Positions 47,601 to 59,100 of a stretch of 64,000 nucleotides of DNA are shown here, in pieces. The position numbers were made by a program, and so were the translations under genes. The stretch lies in contig JAGUCH010000002.1 of NCBI GenBank assembly GCA_019096065.1, positions 9,312,501-9,376,500 of the forward strand. The letters are read 5' to 3'. Below the pieces are notes generated by a model. That model was not told where the DNA came from, did no database searches, and saw nothing but the letters and a program-made list of their open reading frames with translations. This DNA is from Paracyclopina nana (taxonomy: Eukaryota; Arthropoda; Copepoda; Cyclopoida; Cyclopettidae). Numbering within the stretch: position 1 is the stretch's first letter; every line of letters begins with the position of its first letter.

Positions 47601-49157
47601 TAAGAAGGAATTCTGACATTAATTATTCTGTCTGTATTGGTAGCTCAGTCAGTAGAGCGTTGGACTCCTAATCTAGATTATCAGGGTTCGATCCCCATAC
47701 TCGGCATTTTTTCTCCTTTTTTCTAACATGGGATTTTCTTCTTTGACAATATCATGCTCTCTGGTCAAACATAGGAGCAACACACCTTATAAAATACTTT
47801 ATAATGCGTGTCACTTGATAAAGTTAAACGTCAGAGCTTTTATATATGTATAGTAATATGAACTGAGACGAATTGGTAAACTGAATTATACATGCGAAAA
47901 TTGCTTTCCATCATATAAAAATGATCAGTTCTGAAATAGGAGGCTTAAGTAAAACGCAATTTAAAGGAAGAAAAAATTTTCTTAGTAGGTGAACACAGCA
48001 TAAATGCCTTTTCTGGATGCAGATATGAGCAAAATTTAAAGTAGTCGTAATAATTATTCATAGAGATAATGGATCGTGATGGAGTTGCATTTAGATGAAT
48101 TAAAAACGCAACGCAGTAAGTTAGATGGTGATCAACCCTGCACTTCTTTTAGCACCCCAGATTAAAATTAAAAAAGTAGAAGCAAATTTTTGGGATTGTG
48201 AGCTACTCAATATTTTTGAATCGTAAAATTCACAAATTATTTACGAGCCAAAGTTCAATTTCTTCCTGAGATAACGAATCGTTGCACAATTTTCTCATGG
48301 TAAATATTGAAAAACACTTTTAAGGAAACGCTTGAGGTAATTTTTTCACAGGTTACTTGTGAAAAATACCTGAGAAATAAGAAGTGACATTTTTTGGCGA
48401 GAGAATAAGAAAACAAATATCAGTCAAATTGAGTCCCAGGATCGCACTTGAGCATAGAGTAAAGCTGGTCAGTCGTTCTGAGACAATGGGGCAACTTTTG
48501 GAAATAAATGGCGGCAAAACTTTATGGTTTACGAGCCGTAATTTTACTGCTTTGAGACAATGCTTTTCTCTTATTAGTGCTACTTCATGCTGATTGAGCG
48601 GGCTCAGGCGCCACGGTTCCGGGGGGACCAAATGCACTTTTTTCTACGACAACACGACCAGTCAACTTAATACTGTTAAACAGATTTAGATGTTTGTCAA
48701 CGGAAATTGGCAATTTAATAATAAGCACTTCCATAATAATGCAATGGGAAAATTCTATAAGCCGCAAAAGTGAGGCGGTGAAACGTTTTTCGGAGTGTTG
48801 CTCTGTCTGACAGATTTATTTGTTTGCATGCTAAGAGCAAATATTAATTGCCACGCACTGAGGGATTTTTCCTAGCGTCCAAGAGGATTGCAGCATTTTT
48901 AAAAGGGGGCAAAGTAGAAAAAAATTGCAGCGAAAGAACGTTAGCAGACAATTTGCTCGGAATAAAGGCCCACGTAGCTAAGCTCCAATCAAAAGTTGTA
49001 ATTAGGCTATCCTTGCTGTGACCTCATCAATAATCACACGCACAGCATATCAAAACGCAAACAGTATGCTCTACGCAAACACTTGAAAAAAAGGGAAGAC
49101 AAACAGGTGCGATAAGGTCTTACCTGATCTCGTCCTGGAGGACACCGAGGCCGCCAT
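41621..49157 (-). CDS. tup: Islet/Tailup LIM-homeodomain transcription factor, copy 2
   Basis: Exons 49157-49124, 46007-45797, 45266-44914, 44102-43753, 42805-42593 and 41812-41621; 450 residues. The 34-nt first exon ([11 protein letters not shown]) was found by phase: its donor G|GTAAGA joins GC TCG... to give [23 protein letters not shown]1 and LIM2 keep all zinc ligands ([33 protein letters not shown]). An Asp/Asn-rich linker leads to the homeodomain (about 248-308: [36 protein letters not shown]), then [13 protein letters not shown] and [14 protein letters not shown], the Lhx-binding segment. All five introns match copy 1 in position and phase, so the pair arose by DNA duplication. The final exon ([10 protein letters not shown]...SIAGSEA) differs from copy 1. 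The first intron is 3.1 kb and carries repeats. Confidence 0.94.
46948..47020. repeat. Near-perfect hairpin, 36-bp arms
   Basis: Left arm begins GATTTTAAGGAAACGAGGCA and the right arm is its reverse complement with about two mismatches in 36 bp; the arms are almost adjacent. Likely a MITE remnant or the core of a foldback element. Confidence 0.75.
47129..47921. repeat. Dispersed ~790-bp repeat, copy B
   Basis: Second copy of the repeat at 32979-33771, same orientation, about 14 kb away, with scattered substitutions and small indels. It contains the better preserved tRNA-like block (47634-47706). Confidence 0.85.
47634..47706 (+). tRNA. tRNA-like gene or pseudogene, anticodon loop CTCCTAA (Arg-CCT-like)
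   Basis: Box A region TGGTAGCTCAGTCAGTAGAG forms a normal D arm (GCTC/GAGC). The anticodon stem can pair with G-T wobble around the loop CTCCTAA. Box B GGTTCGATCC is intact and a TTTTTT terminator follows at once. The acceptor and T stems pair poorly, so it may be a SINE-type pseudogene rather than a working tRNA. Confidence 0.35.
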
Positions 49158-50360
49158 TTTGCTGAGGAGCCTCAAGGGTCACAATTAGGGTCTCGTCGAA
49201 GCTCACTTGGCGTTCCTCCAAACGCTCCTTCAAAAATGGCGCTTGGTCTAGCTAAAGCGGGTTCAGCGGGAATCGACGACGACGTCGTCGACGACGAGAA
49301 GATCGTCGACGTCGAAAAGCTCCGCCCCATAAACCTGCCAAGGGCGCGCTCATGTTGGGAGGCCTAAGCCTTCTTCTTTGCCATGCTCCTCTCTCACTCT
49401 CCCCAACGACCAAAAACAGCCTCAATTATTGACAAAACCAAACTGGTAGTGGAAAAACGAGTTTTTCTCCTCACTATCGGCTATAAATGCACATTTGGCG
49501 TTCCTCCACAGCAACCGTTCTAGTACAGATTCTTGTCTAGAAAAATTGACACACCTCAAGGTGTTCTTATTATGCAGTACGAATGATTAGAGCTCACAAG
49601 TCCTCATCCTCTGTGTGAGTATTCTGACAATGCTTTCTCTAACTTCACAAAAAGGTGAACAAGGTGAAGCCCAGAGCACCAACGTTTCTTTAATAAAAGA
49701 TTATGCGGTTGGCAATAGAACGGATCGCTGCATGCAATATCAGGTTTTGAAAACATGAAAAAAATAATTATGCTCAAGAGGCTTTCCAATTCGATGCGAC
49801 GGAGGAAAATTATAAAAGCCTGGCTCTAAACGCTGAAATGAGTTTTGGTCGAAACCATCATATCAGACGAGAGGCTGCGCATACTCAAGATATTAAAAAA
49901 AAGACGGTATGATGCTGAAATCCATTTAAGCTAATGCATGTGGTTACATGGCAGGATGAATTCAATCTAATTTCGATTTTTAGTGACCGTGCACAGGAAG
50001 CTGAAATAAGGTCGCATTAGGGGAATGGACACGGACAACGACAACCTGCTAAAAGCACTTTTTAAAAATAAACTACTTTCTTCTCGCATGAAATGATTCC
50101 AGGCTAGCATTAAATTTTGACAGTTGAGGAATTTTCGAAGCACTTGGCTGCAGAAAAGCAGCATGATGAGTTTTTGTCACAGGAATATTTACCGTGGGTC
50201 CCGCAATAAATCTCTCCACTATCTATTGAGAGTTGTCACGTTACACACAAGATGTATGTTACCGACGACGACTCCTAAAAAGCTTTTGGAAATAATCCAC
50301 TACCATAATAAGTTATCGGTTGCTCCCACATAATTTATGGCATTTTGTGAACTTGCACTC
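49158..50360. other. Upstream region of Islet copy 2
   Basis: About 1.2 kb between the Islet copy 2 start and the Rpp29 stop codon, both on the minus strand. It should hold the Islet promoter. A short GAC/GTC-rich near-palindrome lies at about 49274-49305. No ORF supported. Confidence 0.4.
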
Positions 50361-51098
50361 TTAGAGATCAAAAGTAGGCTTCCTTTTCCATTTCTTGACT
50401 GCACGTTCACTGGGCTTCATCACAAGGCTCGATCCAGCCAGAGTTATGAGGTAGTTGTGTGCTACAAAAGTAAAGGATGTGCCATGCTTGGGAATTGTCC
50501 TCAGTAGGTTAGCCTTGTCCACGAGTCTGAAAGTATTTCTTGTTTCCATGACCACGATACCCTGGAGTCCCACGAGACAGGCGTTGAGGGCACGAGTAAC
50601 TTTTAAGAGACATCCATGCAAGTCAGCCCTGCAAATTTTGAGCTGCAGCTGCTCGTCAAGTATTGCAGGAGACCTGCCTTCCCCGAGAGAACTCTCATTC
50701 GAGAGAGCACTACCCTGATTTGGTGGCAAGATTTCTTTGATGTAATCTAACCAAAGTTCGTGAAGCTTCCTAAAAGTGTCATATCGGAGGCTGTTCTTTT
50801 CCACTTTGTAAAGGCCGAGGTTCCTTTTTTCCGAGGCCGTCAGTTGCTTCCGTGCTTTCTTTTGTGGCTGAGCTGTTTTGATCTTTTTCTTAGCTTGCTT
50901 GGACAAAGGCAAGTTTTTTCCAGCCTCTTCATCAACTTCCTTTTGATCCGAGGGAGGGAGATGCCTTTTGAGGAAATCTTTGACACGTTGCGGAATGCAC
51001 TCCTTGGCCGGATTTTCAGAGCCTCCCAACTCTGGGGGAAGAGGCTCAAACAGCTTGGAGTATGCCTTGTTAAAGATTTCTGTATCTTTGGCAGTCAT
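50361..51098 (-). CDS. POP4: Ribonuclease P/MRP protein subunit p29 (POP4/Rpp29)
   Basis: Intronless 245-residue protein starting MTAKDTEIFNKAYSKLF (an upstream in-frame ATG at 51152 would add 18 residues with a poorer fit). The N-terminal half is basic and helical (KQAKKKIKTAQPQKKARKQL). The C-terminal half is the Rpp29/UPF0086 Sm-like barrel: ADLHGCLLKVTRALNACLVG, QGIVVMETRNTFRLV and TIPKHGTSFTF. The subunit binds RNase P and MRP RNA and helps tRNA 5'-end and rRNA processing in the nucleus. The stop follows the typical basic end KWKRKPTF. It is head to head with the MyBP-C-like gene, 2 kb apart. Confidence 0.95.
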   Translation of the reverse strand: MTAKDTEIFNKAYSKLFEPLPPELGGSENPAKECIPQRVKDFLKRHLPPSDQKEVDEEAGKNLPLSKQAKKKIKTAQPQKKARKQLTASEKRNLGLYKVEKNSLRYDTFRKLHELWLDYIKEILPPNQGSALSNESSLGEGRSPAILDEQLQLKICRADLHGCLLKVTRALNACLVGLQGIVVMETRNTFRLVDKANLLRTIPKHGTSFTFVAHNYLITLAGSSLVMKPSERAVKKWKRKPTFDL

Positions 51099-53120
51099 TT
51101 TCACAAGAGCCAACAGAAAAGGAACACATACAATGTTATGTTGTGATTTCACGAAAAAAAGTAAACACAGTCAACGCAAGCTTTTTTTAATGATCGCGCA
51201 ACCTTTCTCGCTGACAAATTCCGACAGCAACTACTTGAGGAATTTTTTGCTCCTTGAGTAAATGAAGTGACAAGCTGCTTTTTCGTTCAAAATAGTAAAA
51301 GCACCCTACTTCTTCGTTCAGGTAGGAGCGATGAAAGTCATCGTCAAAGTTGCGGGCAACACTGGTGGTGTGGCCTTCACATTCAGGCCGACGACGTTGC
51401 TGCATTGCAGTAGCAGCTTCTTCGTAAGCATAAGAAACTGAGGCCAGTTTTTTCCCTTTGAACTCCGTTAGAAAAGCAAGCTATCTCTCACTCATACATC
51501 ACTTAGTTGGGAATTTTTAGGGGAAAACGCGCGGGTGCAGCAGCAATTTGATGAAGCTTTTTCTCGTCCCTCCGGATTAATGATCATGAAAAATTCGACG
51601 TCTCGACGAAGCCGTCATTTATGACGCGTAGCAATTTAAGCCTTAATCGAGTGAACCGAGTAGAATCATAACTGCTCGTTAAATCCTGACATTTATCATC
51701 CCTGTCTCGCGCGATGCAACAGCCCAACTCTCGATATAGTCGCACGAGAAATTTTGCTGTGGCCGAACATGTCCGCTTGTCCTATTCCACTAACACTCAC
51801 TCATACTAGGTGAGCACGAGCATTTGTGAAATGCTCGGGTATTTGCCCTTCAAGCAAGGCTACTTACTACTCGCTGCACTCTCGCCGCTTTCTAATTTTG
51901 AGCCTACGACGACTAAGAAGGCAAAGAAGCTGCTGCCCGACTACTATAATGCATGCTCTCGAACCCGAGATGTCATGCAAGGGAAAGTTGGCATTGGGAG
52001 CTATTATCATGATTATGCGAGGGGTTAATCCTGGCGCTGTCGAATGTGGGCTCAGCTGTTATTTCGGAGGGGTCGTAATCTCCGGAATGCAAGGTTTACG
52101 GGCTGACAATAAAGTCATTGTATGGGGTGCTCTCGCCTTGTTTGGTTTGGCTGTCCCCAGGATGACCTGAAGAGCGCCCATGGTCATTCGTTGACGATTC
52201 CGATTGACGTTGTCCAGCTGCATATGGATCGGACTATGAAAGTCTCTCCGACTCGCGCGAGCTCAGGATAGAAAGCATCGTCATTGTCCACAGTGCAAGC
52301 AAAAGCAGGATTTTCGCGCTCGACTCCACGGTCAGGCTAGCCTACACCCACAACTCCTCCTACTTCGCCATTTTAGTCCACACGAGACCAAGAGGGGGCC
52401 AACATCCCCGAAGTGGTTGCTCTTTGGGAGCTCTTCAATTGTGCTGCTGTCTCTGCCGCTTGCAAGTGAACTCGCAACAAGCCACTCCAACGACTTGGGT
52501 TTCTGGTAAGTAGAGCAATTAGACGGGTTCGTTGATCCGGAACTGCACTGACCTTGCCAGGTCCATGGCGATTCGTTGCGGAGAGCAGATTTATAATGTC
52601 AATTTGCGACAACATCAGGTCTTAATTTAGCCCTCCTGCCAATGCAACAATCATTCTCTCGCTCCTGTGGGAGACGAGGGAGCAAAATCCTAATGGGTTT
52701 GACATTTGGACTAAATGAAAAGTGCAAAAGAATGCTTTCTTTCCTTCGTTTTAAAATGAGTGAAAAAAATTTAGAAGCCATTTTCTGACACTAACAGCGT
52801 CTCCGGGAGGAGGAGAAGCGGTGAATTAAACGACATCCGATTGTGCAGTGTGAAGCCGTAAATGACAAGCATTTTTTTGAGCATCCGTGCAGCATAATTG
52901 TCCCGTAATTCTTGTAGGCCATTACAACATGTTGGCCACTAGCTGTCGTTGGCAGCATTTGTAATTTACGGCCGCCAAAAAATTAGGAAAAAAGACGGAC
53001 ATCATATAAAAACCCACCATATTCATGCTTTTCAGACATCGCCTGCCCGCCTGACTGACTGACTGACGAGAAGTCACCAAGGACCCAGAAGCAGCGCAGC
53101 ACGCAGGCAGCAAAGGCAAC
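51099..53120. other. Divergent promoter region, Rpp29 / MyBP-C-like gene 1
   Basis: No supported ORF in 2 kb. The right end carries a clear TATA/initiator pair for the muscle gene (53005-53036). A tetranucleotide CTGA run lies near 53051-53066 in the 5'UTR. Confidence 0.5.
53005..53036 (+). promoter_or_regulatory. TATA box and initiator of MyBP-C-like gene 1
   Basis: TATAAAAA at 53005-53012 is followed about 27 nt later by TTCAGAC (TCAG-type arthropod initiator) at 53031-53037, and the ATG of the gene comes at 53121. The spacing is that of a classical focused promoter; the transcription start would be at the A of TCAG. Confidence 0.65.
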
Positions 53121-56100
53121 ATGGCCAAAGGGGTAGGCTAATCATTGTACTACATTTATTTGGCTAGCATTGAGAGAGCTAGTGATTCGCGGAGAACGGA
53201 AACTAATGGATTTTGCAGAGGTTCAGCGCCAAGAGGGACACCGACCAGCTGATCAAGACGAAGCTGGAAAAAGAGCCTGGGAGCGACCACCAAGTGTTCG
53301 TCAAAATCACCGAGATTACCGTGCCCGTTAGCCCACCACGCAGAGATTCGAACCCCTTTCTCGTAAAGTTCCACTTGGATCGTTTCGTGTGCTTAAGTTT
53401 TGATCATCAACTGCTTCTTCTATGTCGAGCCGGACTGTGTACAAAAGTTTGCGCCGCGCGGCAGAGAGTTCATTATTATTACTACTACTGTAGTGGCAGA
53501 TCTCTTTTCTTTTCCTAGCATGATCATCTTAGAACAGCTTATATACATAGTTCTCTCTACACATGTACATAGGTGTTTATTGTGGAGATGGCGACGACGG
53601 ATGAGAGCAGTACTCATTGTCTTGTTCTCTTTGCAGGAGCTGAAGCCGCCTTCGAAGCCCGGCAGCCGAAGGGGCTCATTCAACCCAGATACAAAGGAGG
53701 ATGGCGGAGGAGGCTCAGAAGTAAGTAAATGTGGACGAAAATTTCGAAAGTGGCTTTCTCTTTCAAAGCATCTTTGCCGCCGACCTTCAGAGCTAGAAAA
53801 GAATGCTACTGCACAATGCTTTCTCTTTCTTACGCTGTCGCCGCCACTGCTGCTGCCCAACATACGTATATACACGTTGATGTACCTACTCGTAGGTACG
53901 GCAGCTAAAATCGTTTAGACAGACGAAATGACCGCAGCATTGACCTCTTCCATGAGATGATAAAATTAGATCGCGTATATATGCGATGCAACTGATACTC
54001 ATCCGCTTTTCCCTCTTTCTTTTCAGTGGGTAAGTTTAACGCATGTGTAGCACTCGCTACTCTCGCACGACGGAACGGCGGGCCGATTGACAGGTCGCAT
54101 CGATCGGGCAAAGGCAAGCCTTTTGAGCCACTCTAATTGGCGGAGCAAAGGCCAGCAGCTACAAGTTGAAGCAGCACTAAAGCTTACACTTGTCGCAGCC
54201 GCAGCAGCCGTCGTCGTTGACGTTCTCCTCGCTGCACCTGGCCAAGACTGCTGCTGGGTTCTTCGCTTCAACGAGCTTCAAAAACTTGTCTCAGTTGACA
54301 ATTTCGTCGCAGGTTGATCGCACGACAGTCCCTATTATGATGATGGTGGTCATCATCTTGAGGGCTTGCTCTGGCTAGAAATAGTTGCAATTTTAGCGGG
54401 AATGCGCCAACATTCTCGAGCACAAAGCCAGTCCTGTGAAAATACGACGCGACTGACCGCGAAGAAGTTGTTGTAGCTCTAGAGTCATCGGTCACGACTT
54501 TTGAAAAAGAATCAAGATGGCATCAAGTCCTCCCTGCTGCCCACCAGAGTCGTTGCCCACGAAGGCTGCTGCTGATGCAGAAAAACAAAAATCTTTGATG
54601 GCAGATAGAGCAATTTTCTCAATCAGGCTGCTTTCCGCGTGATAAGGCAGCTTTTCCTTTTTGCAGCAGCAGCAGCCTTACTTACGCAACAAAATGTAAG
54701 ACACATATGCTGGCCGCAATTACATGTACAAATTAGTCTCGTTAAATTTGAGCGCGTTAATGATTGCACGGCCGTGGCGGAGTTAATGAAGCAGCAAATT
54801 TCTGCAGGACTGGAATAGGGAGTCAACTCCGCTCCAGCCTCGCGGGAAGGAGGCCAAGTTTGTGGACAAGCCGTGCGACAAGTGGTCGGGCACCGAGAAG
54901 GAGACCATTTTCTGCACACTCGAAATCTTCGGTGACCCCGTCCCCAAGGTAGAATGGTTCAAGGGATTCAAAGATCTCTCCATGGAGGGAGGCAGGTTCA
55001 AGCAATGGACGGATGGAAAGAACAACATGGCCATCCTCGGAATAGAGGGCCTCAAACAGGAGGATGAGGGAGCTTATAGGTGTGTCATCAACAACGGCAA
55101 TGGAGAGGTTGAGCACGAATTCAGCGTCTACGTTACAGGTAAATTGCACCAGCCTCTTAATTTGTCCAGTGCTCGCTTTTAATGCTACGTACTCTTTCGA
55201 AAATTGTAGTTGAGGGTGGTATGGACTTCAGGGCCATGCTCATGAAGAGGAAGAAGCCAGCTAAAAAGGTGGTGGTGGTAAGTGTGAATCCTTGATAGCC
55301 AAAAAGGAAGGAATCAAGATTATAGCCAGATTCCGCGGAGAATGGGATTTGTAAAATAGAGTAGTAGCATTATTCAATCATCTTCTCTCATTTCAGAGTG
55401 CATGCAACACAAACATTTGTCAGGGATAGACAAAAAATTTAAAAAAAGCCGAGTATATAAATGTAGCTTTTGTTCAACTGCCGCTGCGCGGATACAGAAT
55501 TCCGCGAGCGGGACTTTTTGCCCAGTCGTCTCATGTCCGACTTGAAGAGTTTTCACAACAAACAACTATAGCTAAAATGATGACATTTTTTCAAACATCC
55601 GATTTGCTGTTTTAGGAAAAGTTCGAGTGGATCGAGGAGCCGGTGGACAGGACCGTGAAGCAAGGCGCTTGCGACGAAGTGTCTTTCTCCTGCAAGCTTT
55701 CGCACAAAGGCAAAAAGGCCAAGTGGTATATGAGGAATCAGGTAAGACGATCCAATTCAACCACACAAAGCAAGATACCACCATACCCCATTTATCATCA
55801 TCATTATGTGCACCCTCCACTTGTTTTTGTTGTTTCTATCAAGACAGAATTCGATTAACTGTGATCCCAAATGACATTTGTTTTGCCCTTATTGTCCACA
55901 TCAAGGATACCCAAAGATCTCGAACTGCATTAGAACACGGAATAGTAAGTATGACAACACCACTACGGCTGATGACATAACAACACACAATAGCTTTGCA
56001 CGCTACGAAAGTAGCATACTATTATTGCATATAATTGCTGTTTGGCTGCTAAATTGAGAGTGATCGAAAGCGACATTTGTGCAAAGCATTAGAGAGTAGC

Positions 56101-59100
56101 AAAAAATAGCCAGGCCTTCTGTTTCTTGCACGCACACTAACAACCGAATATAAAATCTGCACCGATTGTGTTCAAAGAGCAGTTAAAACAACATTATCCA
56201 GCACGAGAGCGATGAATGCAGCGAGACTCTGCTATTAAAGAGCCACTTCTTCTCTTTTGAAGTTGACTTCGTTTAAAAAAATCTGTGCACGAGAACGATA
56301 TCTGTGTGACATTTAGCTTGCTTTTTAACGGCTATGTTATGACCTTGGATGCTCCTATATTCGCAGGAATGCTACAAAGGCAAGAAATTCAGTTTCATCA
56401 ATGATGACGACTTGTTCACTTTAATTATCAAAAACCCCGAAACCGGTGATAGCGGCCGCTACACCTGCGTCGTCCGTGAGTGCAATGATCTCACCTGCAA
56501 AGCCTATCTGGAAGTGGAGCGTAAGCAAATATCCGAAAAACACATGCTGTTGCCATGAAATCCACACCTAGCTCTTCATACATTTCAGCCCCAGATCCGG
56601 TGTACGGCTTCGAAAAGAAGCTGGAAGTCAAGAAGCACGGACAAACAACCAAGAAAGTCAAGCTACGATGCAAGGTCGACAACCCGGATGCGAGGATCAA
56701 GTGGTACAAGGATGGCAAGGAGATCAAGCCATCGGACCAGAGGTTCTTGATCGAAAACAACAACGGCGATCTTGGCCTCACGATCCGCGAGTGTGCCCTC
56801 GAGGACGCTGGTCGCTACACCTGCAGGATCGAGGAGTTTGGCAAGGATGGAGACAACGAGTGCCACTGTGACCTCACCATCGGAGAGTTCCCCCACAAGT
56901 TCACCAACAGCCTCACAGGCAAAAACTGCGTGGAGGATGACAAGTGTGAATTCAAGATTGAGGTCGAGGAGGAGGATGCAGAAGTCAAGTGGTTCAAGGA
57001 CGGCGTTGAAATCATTCCAGATGGCAAACGGGTCGTCATTGTGAAGGAGGGCAAAAAGAGAAAGCTCGTCATTAACGGTTGCAAAATGGAGGACGCCGGA
57101 ATGATCACGGTCAAGACCAACGCAGATGAAAGCTCGGCACCCCTGGGAGTGAAAGTCAACAACAATTTCATCAAGGGCATGCGGGAGTTCAAGCAGTGCG
57201 TTGAGCGAGAGCAAATCATCTTCAACGTCCAAGTCAAGGATGTCAACGCTCCCGTCGATTTCTTTATCAACGGGGAGCCAGTCGTCGAAGATGGACGTTG
57301 TGAAATCAAGGACTTGGGAGAGGGAAAGCGACAGCTCATCATCAACAATGCCAAGATGAGCGATATGGGCACTGTCAGCGCCACCACTCCTTCCAATCGC
57401 GGGGACGAAGTGCTCGAGTCTAAGTCTGCCTTCACCGTCGTCAAGGGTGAGGAGGCACCCAAGATTGGAGACGTGGCTCCGGTCACCGGAGTGGCCAAGA
57501 AGCAGTGCAACATGACCATTCCCTACTCCGTCGAGGGAGAGAAGCAATCCGATGTGGAGATTCTTATTGAGAAGGACGGCAAACTGCTCAAGATTGGCAA
57601 GGATGTTCAGCTCACCGTGCACGGAGATCGAGTGCAGCTTGACGTTATCAACCCGAAGAGAGAGAAATCTGGCGTCTACAAGGTCATCATTAAGAATGCC
57701 CAGGGCCAGGATGAAAAGTTGATCAACGTCAACATCATGGACGTACCCACGCCGCCCCTCAATGTGTATGTTGACACGGTCTTCCAGGACAACTGTATTG
57801 TCCATTGGAGCCCTCCAAAGGATGACGGAGGCACCGAGATCAAGAAGTACATTGTGGAGCAACTCGACAACACCACTGGAAACGGAGCCTGGACAGAGTG
57901 CGCCCAAACTCCCTCTGGCAACGACCGCCAAATCAAGGTGGAGCACCTCATTCCTATGCACAAATATAGGTTTAGGGTACGCGCAGCCAATAAGATCGGG
58001 CCTTCTGATCCCACTGAAATGACCGGACCGGATATCTTGGCTAAAGATCCTTGGGGTAAGCATTGATAAGTTCACTGATAGCTAGGGCTTAGATTTGCCA
58101 ATACACATTTCGCAGACGAACCTGATCCATGCGGACAGCCAACATGCATAGATTGGGGTCCGGATTTCGCGGACCTCACTTGGGCTCCTCCTGAGTGGGA
58201 TGGCGGTGCTCCCATCACTCATTACGTCATCGAAATGAAGGAGAAGAACATGGGGCAGTGGGTGGAAGGAAAGACCTTGACAGTCCAAGAAGTGCAGCAA
58301 ATGGGCAATCTCATCAAGGGAAAGCAGGATGGACTTATCGAGGGGTGCGAATATCAGTTTAGAGTAAAAGCTGTCAACAAGGGAGGACCTAGCAAGCCCA
58401 GCCCTCCATCACTGCCAATGATTGCCAAAACGAGATTCGGTAAGCTCTGCTATTACCAAAATAGTGAAAGCAACTTTCTTCGTAAACCGTTAACTCTACT
58501 ACAGTGCCACCACACTTGATTGGAGATGGTATGCATGACATCACATTGAAAAAAGGACGTCCTATCCGATACGACCTCTGGTTTGGGGGCGAGCCCGCCC
58601 CTACGGTTGAGTGGATTCGCGAGGACCGACCTCTGGCCTCTGATGAGCATACATCCATTGAGCTTTACTCCAAGAACACCATCTACACGGAGCGTAACAC
58701 AGTTCTCAGCATTCCCAAAGTAAGCCCACAAATTAGGCATTTCGTGACATGGATAAAAAAAATCGAATATACCTTCTTTCAGGCTGATCGTGACCGTGAC
58801 ACAGGCAAATACACCATCCGGTTGACATGCGAGGCTGGCACCTTCGAAGCCTCCGGTTATGTGAACGTTTTGGACGTGCCACTGAAGCCACGTAACCTCG
58901 TGCCCGACGAGATCAGAGCCGAGCATGTCAAGCTGAGCTGGGATCCCCCATTGGATGATGGTGGCACCCCAATCACCAGCTATTTGGTCCGATACATGGA
59001 CATTGACTCGGGCGAGTGGGTGACTGCTTGCACCGTAAGAGTTTCATCTTATCACAGTCAATTAGTCTACTTCTACAACTTATGCCTCTCAATAGACCAC

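Larger units (their letters stand above)
46783..47980. repeat. Foldback (large inverted repeat) enclosing dispersed repeat copy B
   Basis: About 60 bp at 46783-46847 (AAATTGCATTTTACTTAAGC region) reappears inverted at about 47920-47980. Between them are a compact hairpin (46948-47020) and the 790-bp repeat copy B, whose right edge abuts the right arm. It lies in the first intron of Islet copy 2. Confidence 0.6.

Noticed and set aside
49274-49305. GAC/GTC-rich near-palindrome upstream of Islet copy 2
   Set aside because: Mostly a short trinucleotide run; only a 12-bp core is truly palindromic, so no specific function can be claimed.
56663-58075. 470-codon open frame antisense to the large MyBP-C-like exon
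   Set aside because: It mirrors the codon pattern of the real Ig/Fn3 exon on the plus strand; such antisense frames arise from strong codon bias and its translation has no family features.
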